Shown here: one piece after another, positions 1 to 9,892 of the stretch
How positions within the stretch are numbered: position 1 is the stretch's first letter
How the letters are laid out: every line of letters starts with the position of its first letter
Assembly: GCA_031082125.1 (NCBI GenBank)
Contig: JAVHLM010000003.1
Span: forward strand, 62,001 to 126,000
DNA length: 64,000 nucleotides
Direction: 5' to 3'
Source of the DNA: Candidatus Eremiobacterota bacterium
GTDB taxonomy: Bacteria; Vulcanimicrobiota; CADAWZ01; Ess09-12
Made by a program: the position numbers and the translations under genes
The notes under the pieces: model-generated
Databases searched by the model: none
Told to the model about the DNA's origin: nothing
What the model saw: only the letters and a program-made list of their open reading frames with translations

Positions 1-378
1 TTGCCTCTTTTCCGAAGGCTTTGACTGATCGGGAGCGCCTTTTGAAGTTCTTGAGTAATGCTCGGCGATACCGAGCCTCCCTATGATCACTTTTATTCCC
101 TGGCGCTCCGCCACTTTTCTCGTGGCCAGAGACGTGCTGATTATCCCCTGAAGGGCCAGTGAATGTTTCTCAAGGAAGGCGAGAAGGCGCTCAAGGTCTT
201 CCTGTTCCACTTCGCGCCAGCCCAGGTCAAAGCTCACGGGAGAACCATCAAAAAACTGCTTGTTTGAGTGTATTTTTTCCGAAAGGAGCGAGAGCATGTC
301 AGAAAAGAAGCCCTCTTCAGACATGCTCACCATTATTCCCATCCTTGTTCCCTTGAAGGAAATGGGCTCCTTTTTCAT
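1..378 (-). CDS. minC: Septum site-determining protein MinC, N-terminal part (runs off the left edge)
   Basis: An open frame of 126 codons runs from an ATG at 378 to the window edge without a stop. It opens with MKKEPISFKGTRMGIMVSM and continues with an acidic helix, a FFDGSPVSFDLGWRE stretch and LALQGIISTS. This is the layout of the MinC N-terminal domain, which blocks FtsZ polymerisation. The C-terminal beta-helix that binds MinD lies outside the window. The ribosome site AAGGAGC stands just before the ATG on the minus strand. After about residue 105 the visible sequence turns polar (SKGAPDQSKPSEKRQ), like the linker between the two MinC domains. The assignment is by pattern; the missing half would settle it. 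Confidence 0.72.
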   Translation of the reverse strand, partial: MKKEPISFKGTRMGIMVSMSEEGFFSDMLSLLSEKIHSNKQFFDGSPVSFDLGWREVEQEDLERLLAFLEKHSLALQGIISTSLATRKVAERQGIKVIIGRLGIAEHYSRTSKGAPDQSKPSEKRQ

Positions 379-680
379 GGTCCGCTCCTTGTGGAGGGCA
401 GAGAATCATTACCGCGCCTGCGGAAGAAAAACACCATGCCCTTGTTTATATCCATAAAATCTGGAGTCGGGAGAAATGTCTCACAGAATCATATGAATTT
501 TCATACATTTCTTCAGAGCATGGCAAAATCCTCCACTGAGCCCCGCCTTATCCGGCCCCATTGGACCTCCCGGACCATCGCCGGGGAGAGAGGAGCCGGG
601 AAATATCCTCCTCAAGTTGCAGGAAAAGAAGAGGCTCCTGCGAAACTATCAAAGACCTGAGTGAATGAAGGAGGTGCCCT
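379..680. other. Intergenic region between divergent minC and a zinc-ribbon gene
   Basis: About 300 bases with no convincing gene. It carries the ribosome sites of both flanking genes (AAGGAGC for minC, AAGGAGGTG at 667-675 for the rightward gene). No clear sigma-70 promoter or terminator stands out. A 26-codon minus-strand ORF that would overlap the minC start as ATGA is possible but unsupported. Confidence 0.4.
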
Positions 681-1151
681 TTGACCTGTCCTTACTGCAA
701 GGCACAAATCACGGAAAACGACGTGTTCTGCCCGGCCTGCGACTCCCAGCTCTATACCCCGAAGGACCTGCTCACCACGACGAGCATATCGCCCGTGGAC
801 AGTATCCTGAAATGGATTGAAGCATACCGCTCGGGACACTATTCCCTGGGCCAGTTCCAGGTGAAGGTCAACTGGCTGGTCGAGGCAGTGAAACTCCAGA
901 AGGAACAGATTGAAGCGATGAGGATCCCTGAAAATGCCTCAGAGAATGCGAAAGAGAGCAAGGAATCCTTTATAAAAATCCTGGGGCTCATGCTTGAAGC
1001 CCTGGAGAAAACTGACAAGCACCTGAGGGAAGGAAATGTCGAACTCCTCAAAGAGTCTCTTGTCACAATTCATGATGTGCACAACAGGCTCCATGACCTC
1101 AAGGACCGCATGGTGGACTCGTTCAGCAGGGATGAGCTCAAGAGGGAGTAA
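681..1151 (+). CDS. Zinc-ribbon protein with a helical C-terminal domain
   Basis: A 156-residue protein starting with TTG, chosen because a strong AAGGAGGTG site lies a few bases upstream. Residues 2-20 form a zinc ribbon with two CPxC knuckles (CPYC and CPAC). The rest is predicted helical and charged, with no signal peptide or membrane segment. The layout resembles the gene at 41572-42345 in this window: an N-terminal zinc ribbon, a linker and a helical bundle. The function is unknown; a scaffold or regulatory role is a guess. The gene is convergent with miaA. Confidence 0.7.
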   Translation: MTCPYCKAQITENDVFCPACDSQLYTPKDLLTTTSISPVDSILKWIEAYRSGHYSLGQFQVKVNWLVEAVKLQKEQIEAMRIPENASENAKESKESFIKILGLMLEALEKTDKHLREGNVELLKESLVTIHDVHNRLHDLKDRMVDSFSRDELKRE

Positions 1152-1182
1152 AAGCCACCCCCCTCGACAGGGAGCAAGACCC

Positions 1183-2211
1183 TTATCGGGAGCTTTTCTG
1201 GTCAGCCGGAAGCGCTCCTTCCTCCAGGAAGTCAGAAACTATCGCCCCGGCCTCGCTCCAGTCAGAAATCCACCTTACGCTCCCATATTTTCTGAACCAG
1301 GTCATCTGCCGTTTCGCGAAGCGGCAGATCTCGGTATAAAGCTTCTCCTTCATCGCCTCAAAGGAAAGCGCGCCGCTGAGATAACGGGCAACATACCGGT
1401 ATTCAAGCCCGAATGCCTCGAGGCGCTCCCTTGCCACCCCCCCGGCCATGAGGCTCTCCACCTCTTCAATCATGCCGCCGGAGAGCCTTCTTGACAGGCG
1501 CTCAAGAATCCGTGCCCTTACCACCTCCCTTGGGAGTGCTATTCCAATGGTGAGAGCCTCAAAAAACACGGGCCTTGTGCACCGGAGGGATCCGATTGAA
1601 CCGCCGAGCCTCAGCACTTCAAGCGCCCTTATGATGCGCCGCCTGTTCTTCACATCTATGATTGCCGCTGCTTCGGGGTCAAGGGTGAGGAGCCGCTTCT
1701 GGAGATCTTCAAGTGTTGAGCGCCCATAGTCCCCTTCCCCCCCGGGCGTTGCCGGGGGGAATTGAAAACCCTCAAGTACGGCGCGGATATAGAGGCCTGT
1801 CCCTCCCACAAGGAAGGGGACTCTGTCCCTGAAGGCAATCGAACTGATCAGGAAATCTGCCAGATCAAGGTATTCAGCGACGGTAAATAGTTCCGAGGGC
1901 TCGACGATGTCGAGAAGCCAGTGCGCTATCCCCCCTGAAAGCCTGGGCACCACATGAAAGGTCTTCCCCCGGGCTTCAATAGTGACGGCATCATCTCTGC
2001 AGGGGACACCCTCCACCTTGCCGGAGCCTATATCCATCCCCCGGTATACCTGGCGGGAATCGGCCGAGATAATCTCGCCGTGAAATCTCCCGGCAAGGGC
2101 AATGGCTGCCTCTGATTTGCCGCATGCATTGGGGCCGACAATGGCAATCACTCTGGGCCGATCGGGAAGGCAGGCCATGGCTTTTTGGCACCCCCTGTAA
2201 AATTTGCTCAT
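1183..2211 (-). CDS. miaA: tRNA dimethylallyltransferase MiaA
   Basis: MiaA transfers a dimethylallyl group to N6 of A37 in tRNAs that read UNN codons. The sequence has the P-loop GPNACGKS (the family usually has GPTASGKS), the ISADSRQVYRGMDIGSGK segment, the FLVGGTGLY motif and the C-terminal QMTWFRKY substrate signature. At 342 residues it is slightly long for the family, mostly through about 20 residues before the P-loop. The start could be the second Met (MACLPDRP), which has a G-rich site upstream. It is divergent from the large kinase gene, and the two start regions nearly touch. Confidence 0.93.
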   Translation of the reverse strand: MSKFYRGCQKAMACLPDRPRVIAIVGPNACGKSEAAIALAGRFHGEIISADSRQVYRGMDIGSGKVEGVPCRDDAVTIEARGKTFHVVPRLSGGIAHWLLDIVEPSELFTVAEYLDLADFLISSIAFRDRVPFLVGGTGLYIRAVLEGFQFPPATPGGEGDYGRSTLEDLQKRLLTLDPEAAAIIDVKNRRRIIRALEVLRLGGSIGSLRCTRPVFFEALTIGIALPREVVRARILERLSRRLSGGMIEEVESLMAGGVARERLEAFGLEYRYVARYLSGALSFEAMKEKLYTEICRFAKRQMTWFRKYGSVRWISDWSEAGAIVSDFLEEGALPADQKSSR

Positions 2212-2271
2212 TTCTTTCCAAGGGGAGGTGGATTCTCTCCGGGAAGGAAATTATATGGTATCTACTTCTTT

Positions 2272-5200
2272 ATGGTGGGAACAGAATCCTCGACAATGAC
2301 AGATAATGGCACAAATCCCTGGCTCATAAAGGTATCAGAGCTTACCTGCGACGACGAAGGCTGCCAGGTGCTCCATGACAACGGGCTGGCCTCTCTTCAA
2401 TGGGCCGATCTGGGCTGCCTTTTCATCATGAACCCCCGCGGCATGGCATCAACTATCGTGGCGCCCGATCTCTTCATCTATGACACAAAGGGCTCCACTC
2501 TCCTTTTCATAGACGGCAACCGCTTCAACTACAAGAAGTTTCTCCGCAAGGACCTCGCCGCCACCCAGGACAAGAACATGACGCTCCTCATCAAGAAGAT
2601 CCTTCCCCAGCTCAGGGCCACTTACCTTGACGAATCGCTCGAGGCTTACCTTGAAAAAGCCTACCACCTCCTTCCCGTGCACTCTTCCGAGAACGAGGTG
2701 GGGGCTTACCTCCGCCAGGTGATACAGAGGGCGGCCGCCGAAGCCGCCGCTCCTGCCGAGGAAGATGAGGCTCACGATGAAAAAGGCGAGGTGAAAGCCC
2801 GCGAGTGGAAAACCGGCGATTTTATCGACGAGAACCTCCGCGTCAAGGAAGTGCTCAAAGGCGGGATGGGTATTGTTTATATCGTCAATGACCTGAACAG
2901 CTCTGCCCTCTATGCTTTGAAGACCATCCAGCAGCAGTACTTCTGGAACAAGAGGATCTACAGCATGTTTGTCAGGGAAGCCGAGGTCTGGGTGGAGCTT
3001 GAAAAGCATCCGAACATCGTGCAGGCCCATTTCGTGAGAATCCTGGGGGGATGCCCCTTCATTTATCTGGAATATATAAAAGGGACCAATCTGGATGCAG
3101 TGCTCAAGAAAGGACCCCTTCCCCTCTCTGCCACGCTGGATTTTGCCATACAGTTCTGCCGGGGAATGGATTATGCCTTCAAGAAGCTGGGCATTGTGCA
3201 CCGGGACATCAAGCCTTCCAACTGCCTGATCACCGAGGAGGGAGTGCTGAAGATTTCTGACTTCGGTCTTGCCAAGATTTTTTCAGAGCCCGGGAGCATG
3301 GGTCCCGAGGAGGATCAGGCTTCAAGGGGAGAAATGCTCCCCATGCAGCCTCAGGGGATGCGGGTCACTGCCACAGGCGCCTTTCAGGGCACTCTCCCTT
3401 ACATGGCTCCCGAGCGCTTCAAAAATTCCAATATCTCCGATATCACGGCCGACATATACTCCTTCGGCGTGATGCTTTTCGAGATGATCACGGGCACAAA
3501 GCCGGTGAACGCATCGGATCTCTCGGAGTTCATGATATTCCACAGCAAGGGTGAAGTGCCTGACATCAGGAAATACCAGCGGGCCATTCCCGACGAGCTC
3601 GCATCGCTTGTGATGAGATGCCTCGCCAATAAAGCCCAGGATCGCTTTCCCCACTTCGGCGAGCTGGAAAAGCTTCTGCTCAGCCTCTTCCAGTCCGTGA
3701 CAGGGGCACCTTATATCTTCAAAGAGGAGGAACGGGAGCTCTCACCGCTTGACTGGGTGAACAAGGGGCGCTCCCTGGCGGCCCTCAACAGGGAGGAAGA
3801 AGCGCTCTCCTGCTTTGAGCAGGCCCTCAGGCATGACCATCGCAATGAATCAGCATGGCTTGCGAAGGGGAACACTCTCTGCTCCCTCGGCAGGCACAAA
3901 GACGCACTCCTTTGCTACAACAAGGTTCTTGAAACAGACAAGGACAATGAGGAGGCCTGGCTCAAGAAAGGCTCCACCTTCTTTGAGCTTAAAAGGCTCC
4001 AGGACGCACTTTCGTGTTACAACAGAGCACTGGAGATAAACCCGGAAAACCATGAGGCATGGATCAAAAAAGGTCTCTACTATGCCTATTTCGACAAAAC
4101 CGTGGAAAGCCTCAAATGCTATGACGAAGCCCTCAAGGCGAACGGCAACTCGGCCGAGGCTGCCTATTACAAAGGAGCGAAGCTTCTTGAGGGGAAAAAG
4201 CTCAACGAGGCAATACTGCTTTTTGAGAAAGCGCTCGAGATCAATCCGCGGTGGATCGATGCATGGCTCAAAAAAGCCGAAGCCTTTGCCGAGAAAAAAA
4301 ATACAGAGGAAGCGCTCCAGGCATACCTCAAGGTGCTCGAGATCGAGCCGGATAATGTGAGAGCCCTTCTTGCACAGGCCCAGGTGCTGCTGAAAGAGGA
4401 CCACCACGAGAGGGCCCTCCCGCTCCTGCAGAAAATTCTCACTCTTGACGGCAGCCACAGGGAAGCGCTTAATCAGAGCTATGCCATTTCGAGAAGAATG
4501 GGACGGAACGAGGAAGCGCTGAGAATCTGCGAGAGAATTCTTGACCAGGATGGGGAAAACCTCACCTTTCTCCTCATAAAGGGAGAGATTCTTGACGAGC
4601 TCTTCCAGTTTGAGAGAGCCGAAGAGCACTACCAGGAGGCTATAGCGAGGGTGCCCCGCTGGGAAGAGGGCAGGAAGGCGCTGGAAGCCCTGATCAAGAG
4701 ACGCAGGATTTACGAGAAGCATACCGAGGCATTCCTTGCCGAGGATATCGAGTTTCCCCAGGGAGACAAATCCATTCCCTCCATACCCGAAGAGGAAAGG
4801 AAAAAGTTCAAGGACTTCCTTGCAAAAGCGAAGAAAATCACGACAGAGGAGCTCCTCGCCCGCGGTCGTGAAGCCCATGAGAAAGCCTCCCTCTGGCAGG
4901 CTCTTCAGCTGATGCTCCAGGCTCTCCAGTCCAGGCCCGACCACGCCGAAGGCTGGCTCCTTGTGGGAAGGATAATGGGCGGACTTGAACTCCATGACCA
5001 TGCATTCTATGCCTACGGAAGGTACCTCCATATGACTCACGACGCCCCGGTGGCCTTCTATGAAGTGGGCTTTCTCTTTGAAAAGGAGGGGAAAGTATAC
5101 CGGGCCTTGAGGTGCATTCTGAAGGCTCTTAAGGCTGAGAACCGGAACTGGCGCCTCTGGCTCATGGCATTAGCCTATCTTTACCAGCTTGGAGCCTATG

Positions 5201-6747
5201 GCTGGGTAAAGGCCATGGCGCGAAAAGTGCTCACCCTTATGGCAAAGCGCCAGGCCACACCCCTCATGAGGCAATGCCAGGGCATCTGCGAATCAATCCT
5301 GGGTCTGTATGAAAAGGCCAACAGCACCTTTGATGAGCTTATCAGGGAAAACAGCAACGACTTCTTCAGCATCATCCACAAGGGCAACAACCTGAGGAGG
5401 CTCAGCCTCTCCAAAGAGAGCTCAGCGCTTTTCATCAAGGCAAACAGGCACCAGGACAACTCCCCCTACTATCTCTACTACCTTGGAATTCTTCACCAGC
5501 AGCTCTTGAACGAGAGCACGGCCTTAAGCTGCCTCTCGGAAGCCGAGAAAAAGAACAGGCTCCTCAGCGAAGCCACCCTTGCAAGGGCAATGCAGCTCAT
5601 AGGGCAGGATTCCATGCAGGAGGCCGCCGAGATCATCAAAGGCGTGACCGGGCTCCCGAGAGGGAAGGGAAGAGCCTACGAGGCGCTGGGCTATCTCCAC
5701 TGGAGACAGAACCAGTTCAGGGAGGCATTCCTTGCCCTCGAAGAGGGCAGCATGACCGATCCCTGGGATGGCGGCATTCCCATGAACAAGGCCCATGTCA
5801 TGAGGAAAATCAGGACTGATAACAGCGCCATTCACTCGCTGCTGGAGCGCTATGAGGGAAACCACCCTCTCGAGGAGGAGCCTCTGATTATCCAGGCCAT
5901 CCTCTGGCTCGAAGAGGAACACTATGAAAAGGCAGACCAGGCCCTCGCAAAGGCCCTTGCCATCTCGCCGCATTCGGCACGGGCCTGGAACACTGCCGGT
6001 ATGGGAGCATGGCAGCGCCAGGAACGGGAAAAAGCCATGGAATGCTTCAGCCGCGCAATTGAGTGCCGCAAGGCCATTGAAGAAGCTCTCAACAACAGGG
6101 CGGCGCTCTATCTTGTCGAGGGAAAGACTGATGAAGCCGGCCGGGATCTTGATACCCTCCACCGGATGAATCCCAATCTCCCCTCGGGCTGCTATAACAG
6201 GGCTCTTTACCTCTGCCTCAGCGGCGCTAGCAAGGAGGCACTCGGAGAACTTGAGAGGGCCCAGCTCATGCTTGGAGAGACACGGAACCTGCTCACAGAC
6301 CGCGCAATCTTCCACTTTCTCCTGAGGGACAAGAACACCACCGACCTCTGCCTCATCAAATCAGTAAAATCAGGCGACCAGAATGCGAAGACCTGGTTTC
6401 TGAAGGCTCTCCTTCACACCAGCTCCGGCACCCACGGCGCCTCTTTCAAATTCTATGAACAGGCCCTGAACCTCGAGAAGGATATTTACTTCTTCTGGCT
6501 CTGCTTCGGAGTATCCCTCAATGCGAGCGGTTCCCATGACAGGGCAAAAGAGGCAATAAGGAGAGGGGTGGCACTCCATCCCGGCATCTCTTTTGACACC
6601 GCAAGAACTTCGCTGGAAGAGAAGGAAATAGACGAGTTCATCATGCAGTGCGTCGGCAGTCCCATGTTCATCTCTACGGCTTTCTCATATGTCTGCCGCG
6701 ATGACTATCATATCCTCCCGGGAGAGATAGCTTTCTTTCTCACCTAA
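2272..6747 (+). CDS. Large Ser/Thr protein kinase with a long TPR array
   Basis: About 1490 residues. A Hanks-type kinase domain spans residues 190-460: glycine loop GGMGIVY near 196, lysine in YALKTI, catalytic HRDIKPSN near 309, DFGLAK near 329 and the MAPERF motif near 378. All catalytic residues are present. Residues 1-160 form an unrecognised N-terminal domain. From about 490 to the end there are many tetratricopeptide repeats, interrupted by a charged linker near 830-870, suggesting a scaffold for partners. No membrane segment is seen. The longest frame begins at a TTG at 2185 inside the miaA start region. I prefer ATG 2272, and ATG 2296 is also possible because no start has a strong ribosome site. 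The stop overlaps that of the convergent methyltransferase gene by four bases. Confidence 0.9.
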   Translation: MVGTESSTMTDNGTNPWLIKVSELTCDDEGCQVLHDNGLASLQWADLGCLFIMNPRGMASTIVAPDLFIYDTKGSTLLFIDGNRFNYKKFLRKDLAATQDKNMTLLIKKILPQLRATYLDESLEAYLEKAYHLLPVHSSENEVGAYLRQVIQRAAAEAAAPAEEDEAHDEKGEVKAREWKTGDFIDENLRVKEVLKGGMGIVYIVNDLNSSALYALKTIQQQYFWNKRIYSMFVREAEVWVELEKHPNIVQAHFVRILGGCPFIYLEYIKGTNLDAVLKKGPLPLSATLDFAIQFCRGMDYAFKKLGIVHRDIKPSNCLITEEGVLKISDFGLAKIFSEPGSMGPEEDQASRGEMLPMQPQGMRVTATGAFQGTLPYMAPERFKNSNISDITADIYSFGVMLFEMITGTKPVNASDLSEFMIFHSKGEVPDIRKYQRAIPDELASLVMRCLANKAQDRFPHFGELEKLLLSLFQSVTGAPYIFKEEERELSPLDWVNKGRSLAALNREEEALSCFEQALRHDHRNESAWLAKGNTLCSLGRHKDALLCYNKVLETDKDNEEAWLKKGSTFFELKRLQDALSCYNRALEINPENHEAWIKKGLYYAYFDKTVESLKCYDEALKANGNSAEAAYYKGAKLLEGKKLNEAILLFEKALEINPRWIDAWLKKAEAFAEKKNTEEALQAYLKVLEIEPDNVRALLAQAQVLLKEDHHERALPLLQKILTLDGSHREALNQSYAISRRMGRNEEALRICERILDQDGENLTFLLIKGEILDELFQFERAEEHYQEAIARVPRWEEGRKALEALIKRRRIYEKHTEAFLAEDIEFPQGDKSIPSIPEEERKKFKDFLAKAKKITTEELLARGREAHEKASLWQALQLMLQALQSRPDHAEGWLLVGRIMGGLELHDHAFYAYGRYLHMTHDAPVAFYEVGFLFEKEGKVYRALRCILKALKAENRNWRLWLMALAYLYQLGAYGWVKAMARKVLTLMAKRQATPLMRQCQGICESILGLYEKANSTFDELIRENSNDFFSIIHKGNNLRRLSLSKESSALFIKANRHQDNSPYYLYYLGILHQQLLNESTALSCLSEAEKKNRLLSEATLARAMQLIGQDSMQEAAEIIKGVTGLPRGKGRAYEALGYLHWRQNQFREAFLALEEGSMTDPWDGGIPMNKAHVMRKIRTDNSAIHSLLERYEGNHPLEEEPLIIQAILWLEEEHYEKADQALAKALAISPHSARAWNTAGMGAWQRQEREKAMECFSRAIECRKAIEEALNNRAALYLVEGKTDEAGRDLDTLHRMNPNLPSGCYNRALYLCLSGASKEALGELERAQLMLGETRNLLTDRAIFHFLLRDKNTTDLCLIKSVKSGDQNAKTWFLKALLHTSSGTHGASFKFYEQALNLEKDIYFFWLCFGVSLNASGSHDRAKEAIRRGVALHPGISFDTARTSLEEKEIDEFIMQCVGSPMFISTAFSYVCRDDYHILPGEIAFFLT

Positions 6748-7346
6748 AGCCTTTTCATGATCCACCAGGTCATGGCAACGGGAATGGAATCCACAATGCT
6801 CTCGTACTCTACAGGCGCTCTCATGGCAAAGTAAGGTGAGAAAAGCCCCTTCACGTCGTTTCCTGTGAAGCGGTGGCCAGCACCGCCTGAATTGAAGTAC
6901 TTCTCACTGAAGCAGCGCAGAAGGTATATGCCGCCCTTTCTGAGGACGCGGAGGATTTCTGCCACAAAGGGTTCCCTCCGGGAGGGAAGAATATGGTGAA
7001 AACATCCCCTGTCATTTATTACGTCAAAGACATCCTGCCCGAAAGGAAGTGAGAGGGCATCACCCTGTACCAGCATGAATACCGCTCCTTGCTCCTCCCC
7101 GCGTTTACGGGCATGCGTGAGGGCTGCAAGGGAAATGTCAACACCGGTGCAGCAATGGCCCCGCCCTGAGAGAAAGACAAGATCGGTGCCCCACCCGCAT
7201 CCCACATCGAGCACATGGGCCCTTCCCCCGATCTCCCTGCAGGTGAAGGCAACAAAGAGGCTTTCCGGCACGCCGGTCTCCCAGAGGAGGTGGTGATCTC
7301 CTTCAGCCTCATCGTATTCCCTTTCCCAGTCTATCGGATAGTGCAT
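6744..7346 (-). CDS. Class I SAM-dependent methyltransferase
   Basis: A 200-residue Rossmann methyltransferase. Motif I VLDVGCGWGTD lies near residues 46-56, followed by the acidic strand-2 end GVDIS, a GDALSLPFGQDVFD segment and the NDRGCFHHI motif typical of the methyltransferase 11/25 group. The substrate cannot be read from the sequence. The ATG has an AAGG-type site upstream. It is convergent with the kinase-TPR gene. Confidence 0.85.
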   Translation of the reverse strand: MHYPIDWEREYDEAEGDHHLLWETGVPESLFVAFTCREIGGRAHVLDVGCGWGTDLVFLSGRGHCCTGVDISLAALTHARKRGEEQGAVFMLVQGDALSLPFGQDVFDVINDRGCFHHILPSRREPFVAEILRVLRKGGIYLLRCFSEKYFNSGGAGHRFTGNDVKGLFSPYFAMRAPVEYESIVDSIPVAMTWWIMKRL

Positions 7347-7514
7347 GGCACCTTCCCTTTCCCCGGGTCTCGCCGCAAGAGATATTTCATCACCAGGAAA
7401 GGAACCCCTCCTTCGTGGAAGGAGAATACCCAGGGGAGGAGAAATTTCAGATTATGAAGACCGCTGAGGGTGCTCATACCCGCACGGTTTCGGAGAACAT
7501 TCTGGGGGGTTGCC

Positions 7515-8963
7515 ATGGTCGATTCGCTCGATACTGCAGAAAAACTGGAGAAAATCCTTCTTGAAAATCCTGATGATCACAGGACGAGAATTGAGCTTGC
7601 CACCCACTGCATGTATTCAGGTGACTACTACAGCGCTGCCTATGAGCTTCAAAAGGTGGTAAAAAAGTCTCCTCCCTCTCCCATGTATGTGGACGCGTAC
7701 TACCAGCTCGGAATAGTGCTCAGAACCCTTGGAAACTTCCCGGAAGCCCTCAAGTGCATGGGAAAAGTCATTGAGGCCGATGAAACCAACGGGAACGCCT
7801 TCTACTATTCGGGCCTCCTCCAGAGTGAACTCGGCGATCACAAGAAAGCCGCTGAGTCCCTGCAGAGATCCATCAGCCTCCTCCCCCAGCAGTCATATCT
7901 TCACTATGCACTGGGAAACACGCACCTGCAGCTTGGAAATGGAGACGAGGCCATCAAGGAGTTCCAGACAGCCCTCACTCTCTCTCCCAAGGATACACAA
8001 ATCCGCAACAGCCTCGGCCTCTGCTATATTCTGAAGGGAGACTATCCCAGGGCTTCAGCAGAGCTTGGAGAAGCGCTGCTCGTAAACCCCAAGGACCCCA
8101 CTGCCAATTTCCTTTACTCCTGGGTGAAGATCCGCCAGGAAGAGGAGATTGAGGCCATAGAAAAAGTGGAGAAATTTGTCCATAATGATCCCTCCAATCC
8201 TCTGGGCCATCTCACCCTCAGTGCCCTCCACCAGGTCATTGGAGAGTATTCCATGGGCGAAGAGGCTTACCGCAAGGGGGCAAAACTCCTCAAGATCGGA
8301 AAAGATCCCGTGCTCTACTCGGCCATCCAGGTGATCTCCTCCTCACTGAACGAGATCGCCAGGGAGAAAAACATGCTGGAGGAGGATGAGCTTCTTTACA
8401 AAGACGGCACAGTAAAAGCTTTTCAAGAGATTATGGGGTTGAAATCTCCGGCACTCCTGGAAAAGAGTCGGCTCACCGCCAGTCTGTCGCAGAAAATGGC
8501 CCAGGAGAATAAGGATTTTGATGATAGCGAGATAGAGGATATCCGCATCGCCGGGACGCTCTGCAACCTGGGAATGGCCTTTGTCCCCGACACCATCGTC
8601 AACAAGGAGGAGAAACTCACTGACGATGAGAAAAAAGTGCTTGCCACCCACCCCCTCCTGAGCCAGAAGGTCCTTCAGAAAATCGAGAGCTTCGCCGATG
8701 TCGTTCCCCTTATAAGGCACCACCACGAGCGCCATAACGGATCAGGCTTTCCCGACCATCTCAAGGGCGACGACATTCCCCTGGGAGCGGGTATAGTGGG
8801 GCTTGCTGACTTCTACGTGGAGATCACCGTCGGAAGCAAGCGGCAGAGGGCGGCGACAAAGGATGAGGCTCTGAGGACCATCAACACCCTGAAAGGCAAT
8901 TTCTTCTCTCACAAGGCAGTCGAGCTGATAAACAAGGCGCTTTCATCACCGGAGAGCAGCTGA
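7515..8963 (+). CDS. TPR protein with a degenerate HD-GYP-like C-terminal domain
   Basis: About 482 residues, with the start placed at ATG 7515 behind a GGGGGGT ribosome site. Residues 1-270 are TPR units. The C-terminal 180 residues align in pattern with HD-GYP phosphodiesterases: LTDDEKKV, an ATHPLLS histidine, RHHHERHNGSGFP and the IPLGAGIVGLADFY segment. The metal-binding HD dyad of the usual HDIGK motif is replaced by CNLGM, the first HD histidine is absent, and GYP is GFP. Cyclic-di-GMP hydrolysis is therefore unlikely, and a binding or scaffold role is inferred. Confidence 0.8.
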   Translation: MVDSLDTAEKLEKILLENPDDHRTRIELATHCMYSGDYYSAAYELQKVVKKSPPSPMYVDAYYQLGIVLRTLGNFPEALKCMGKVIEADETNGNAFYYSGLLQSELGDHKKAAESLQRSISLLPQQSYLHYALGNTHLQLGNGDEAIKEFQTALTLSPKDTQIRNSLGLCYILKGDYPRASAELGEALLVNPKDPTANFLYSWVKIRQEEEIEAIEKVEKFVHNDPSNPLGHLTLSALHQVIGEYSMGEEAYRKGAKLLKIGKDPVLYSAIQVISSSLNEIAREKNMLEEDELLYKDGTVKAFQEIMGLKSPALLEKSRLTASLSQKMAQENKDFDDSEIEDIRIAGTLCNLGMAFVPDTIVNKEEKLTDDEKKVLATHPLLSQKVLQKIESFADVVPLIRHHHERHNGSGFPDHLKGDDIPLGAGIVGLADFYVEITVGSKRQRAATKDEALRTINTLKGNFFSHKAVELINKALSSPESS

Positions 8964-8981
8964 GAATTTCACCGGCTCACT

Positions 8982-9755
8982 TTACTTTATAGGAAGAGCA
9001 AGTATCTCCTTCACCTCACGGGAGAGATCTTCGCCGTCAAAAAGAATCTCCTTGCCTGCGAGGGCTTCGCCGGTGGGCATTTCATTATCCTTCGAGAGCA
9101 TCATGGTGAGGAACAGGCCCTTTCGTGCCACCGTGTTGGGATAGGCGTCGCTGGCGTTGTAATAGTAATCTTTCGCAATGGTGAGAGCCCTCTCCCTGCC
9201 ACTTTCCTCGTACCATCTGTCACGGGCGAAAAGATGTGCCAGGCTCAGGCGGGCCCCCCTCATAAAGCAGAGGACTGACCGCTTCTCAAGGTCATAGGGG
9301 GAAGGGAAGCACTGATCGGACATGTCGATGAGGCAGAGGGCATAGGCTCCCCAGTGCTCAGGCTCATAAGGCTTCATATGGAGGAGATAGGTAAACTGCT
9401 TGATGCTCCTGATGGGATCCATGAGCTCCTTGTAAAAGGTGACTGCACATTGCTGGAGGCACTTTATAAGCTCAGGCTCATTGTCAATATAGCGCAGGGA
9501 GTCCTCAAGCAGCGAAAGAATCTTTTTCCAGGCCTCTATCTGAAAGGTGGAGGTGAGAAGCTCTATTCCGAAGGTGGTTTCGTCGATATCCTCCTCCATG
9601 GCGGCAAGGGCTACCTTTACTTTGTCAAGCGTGTAAAGCTGCTCCTTCTGGAAGCTCTCCCTGTGAAAGGGAGAGCCGTCAAAAAAATCAAGGGGCTCGT
9701 AAAAGATATCCTCAGGAAGGACCTCCTGGGGGGAATGTTCAGTGAGTTCGTCCAT
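8982..9755 (-). CDS. Hypothetical helical protein
   Basis: A 257-residue acidic, mostly helical protein without signal peptide or membrane segment. Pairs of helices around residues 60-140 look TPR- or Sel1-like but lack a clear consensus. I do not recognise the family. It is convergent with the TPR/HD-GYP gene, and its neighbours on both sides are signalling proteins. Confidence 0.65.
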   Translation of the reverse strand: MDELTEHSPQEVLPEDIFYEPLDFFDGSPFHRESFQKEQLYTLDKVKVALAAMEEDIDETTFGIELLTSTFQIEAWKKILSLLEDSLRYIDNEPELIKCLQQCAVTFYKELMDPIRSIKQFTYLLHMKPYEPEHWGAYALCLIDMSDQCFPSPYDLEKRSVLCFMRGARLSLAHLFARDRWYEESGRERALTIAKDYYYNASDAYPNTVARKGLFLTMMLSKDNEMPTGEALAGKEILFDGEDLSREVKEILALPIK

Positions 9756-9892
9756 GGCCGCTCCTCAAAGGTCGTATTCCCCTCTTTATTTCCCTTCATA
9801 TCGACAGAATCCTCCATTGCCTGGAAAAAGGGAAAGCAGTGATTTCTGCGAATTTTCTTAGAGGTCATACTGAGAGTGCACAGGAATCCTCC

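Noticed and set aside
376-456. 26-codon minus-strand ORF overlapping the minC start
   Set aside because: No ribosome site and no recognisable sequence; the overlap with ATGA alone is not enough.
3850-5040. 396-codon minus-strand ORF opposite the kinase-TPR gene
   Set aside because: A long antisense shadow typical of GC-biased genes; the plus strand has clear TPR sequence through the whole stretch.
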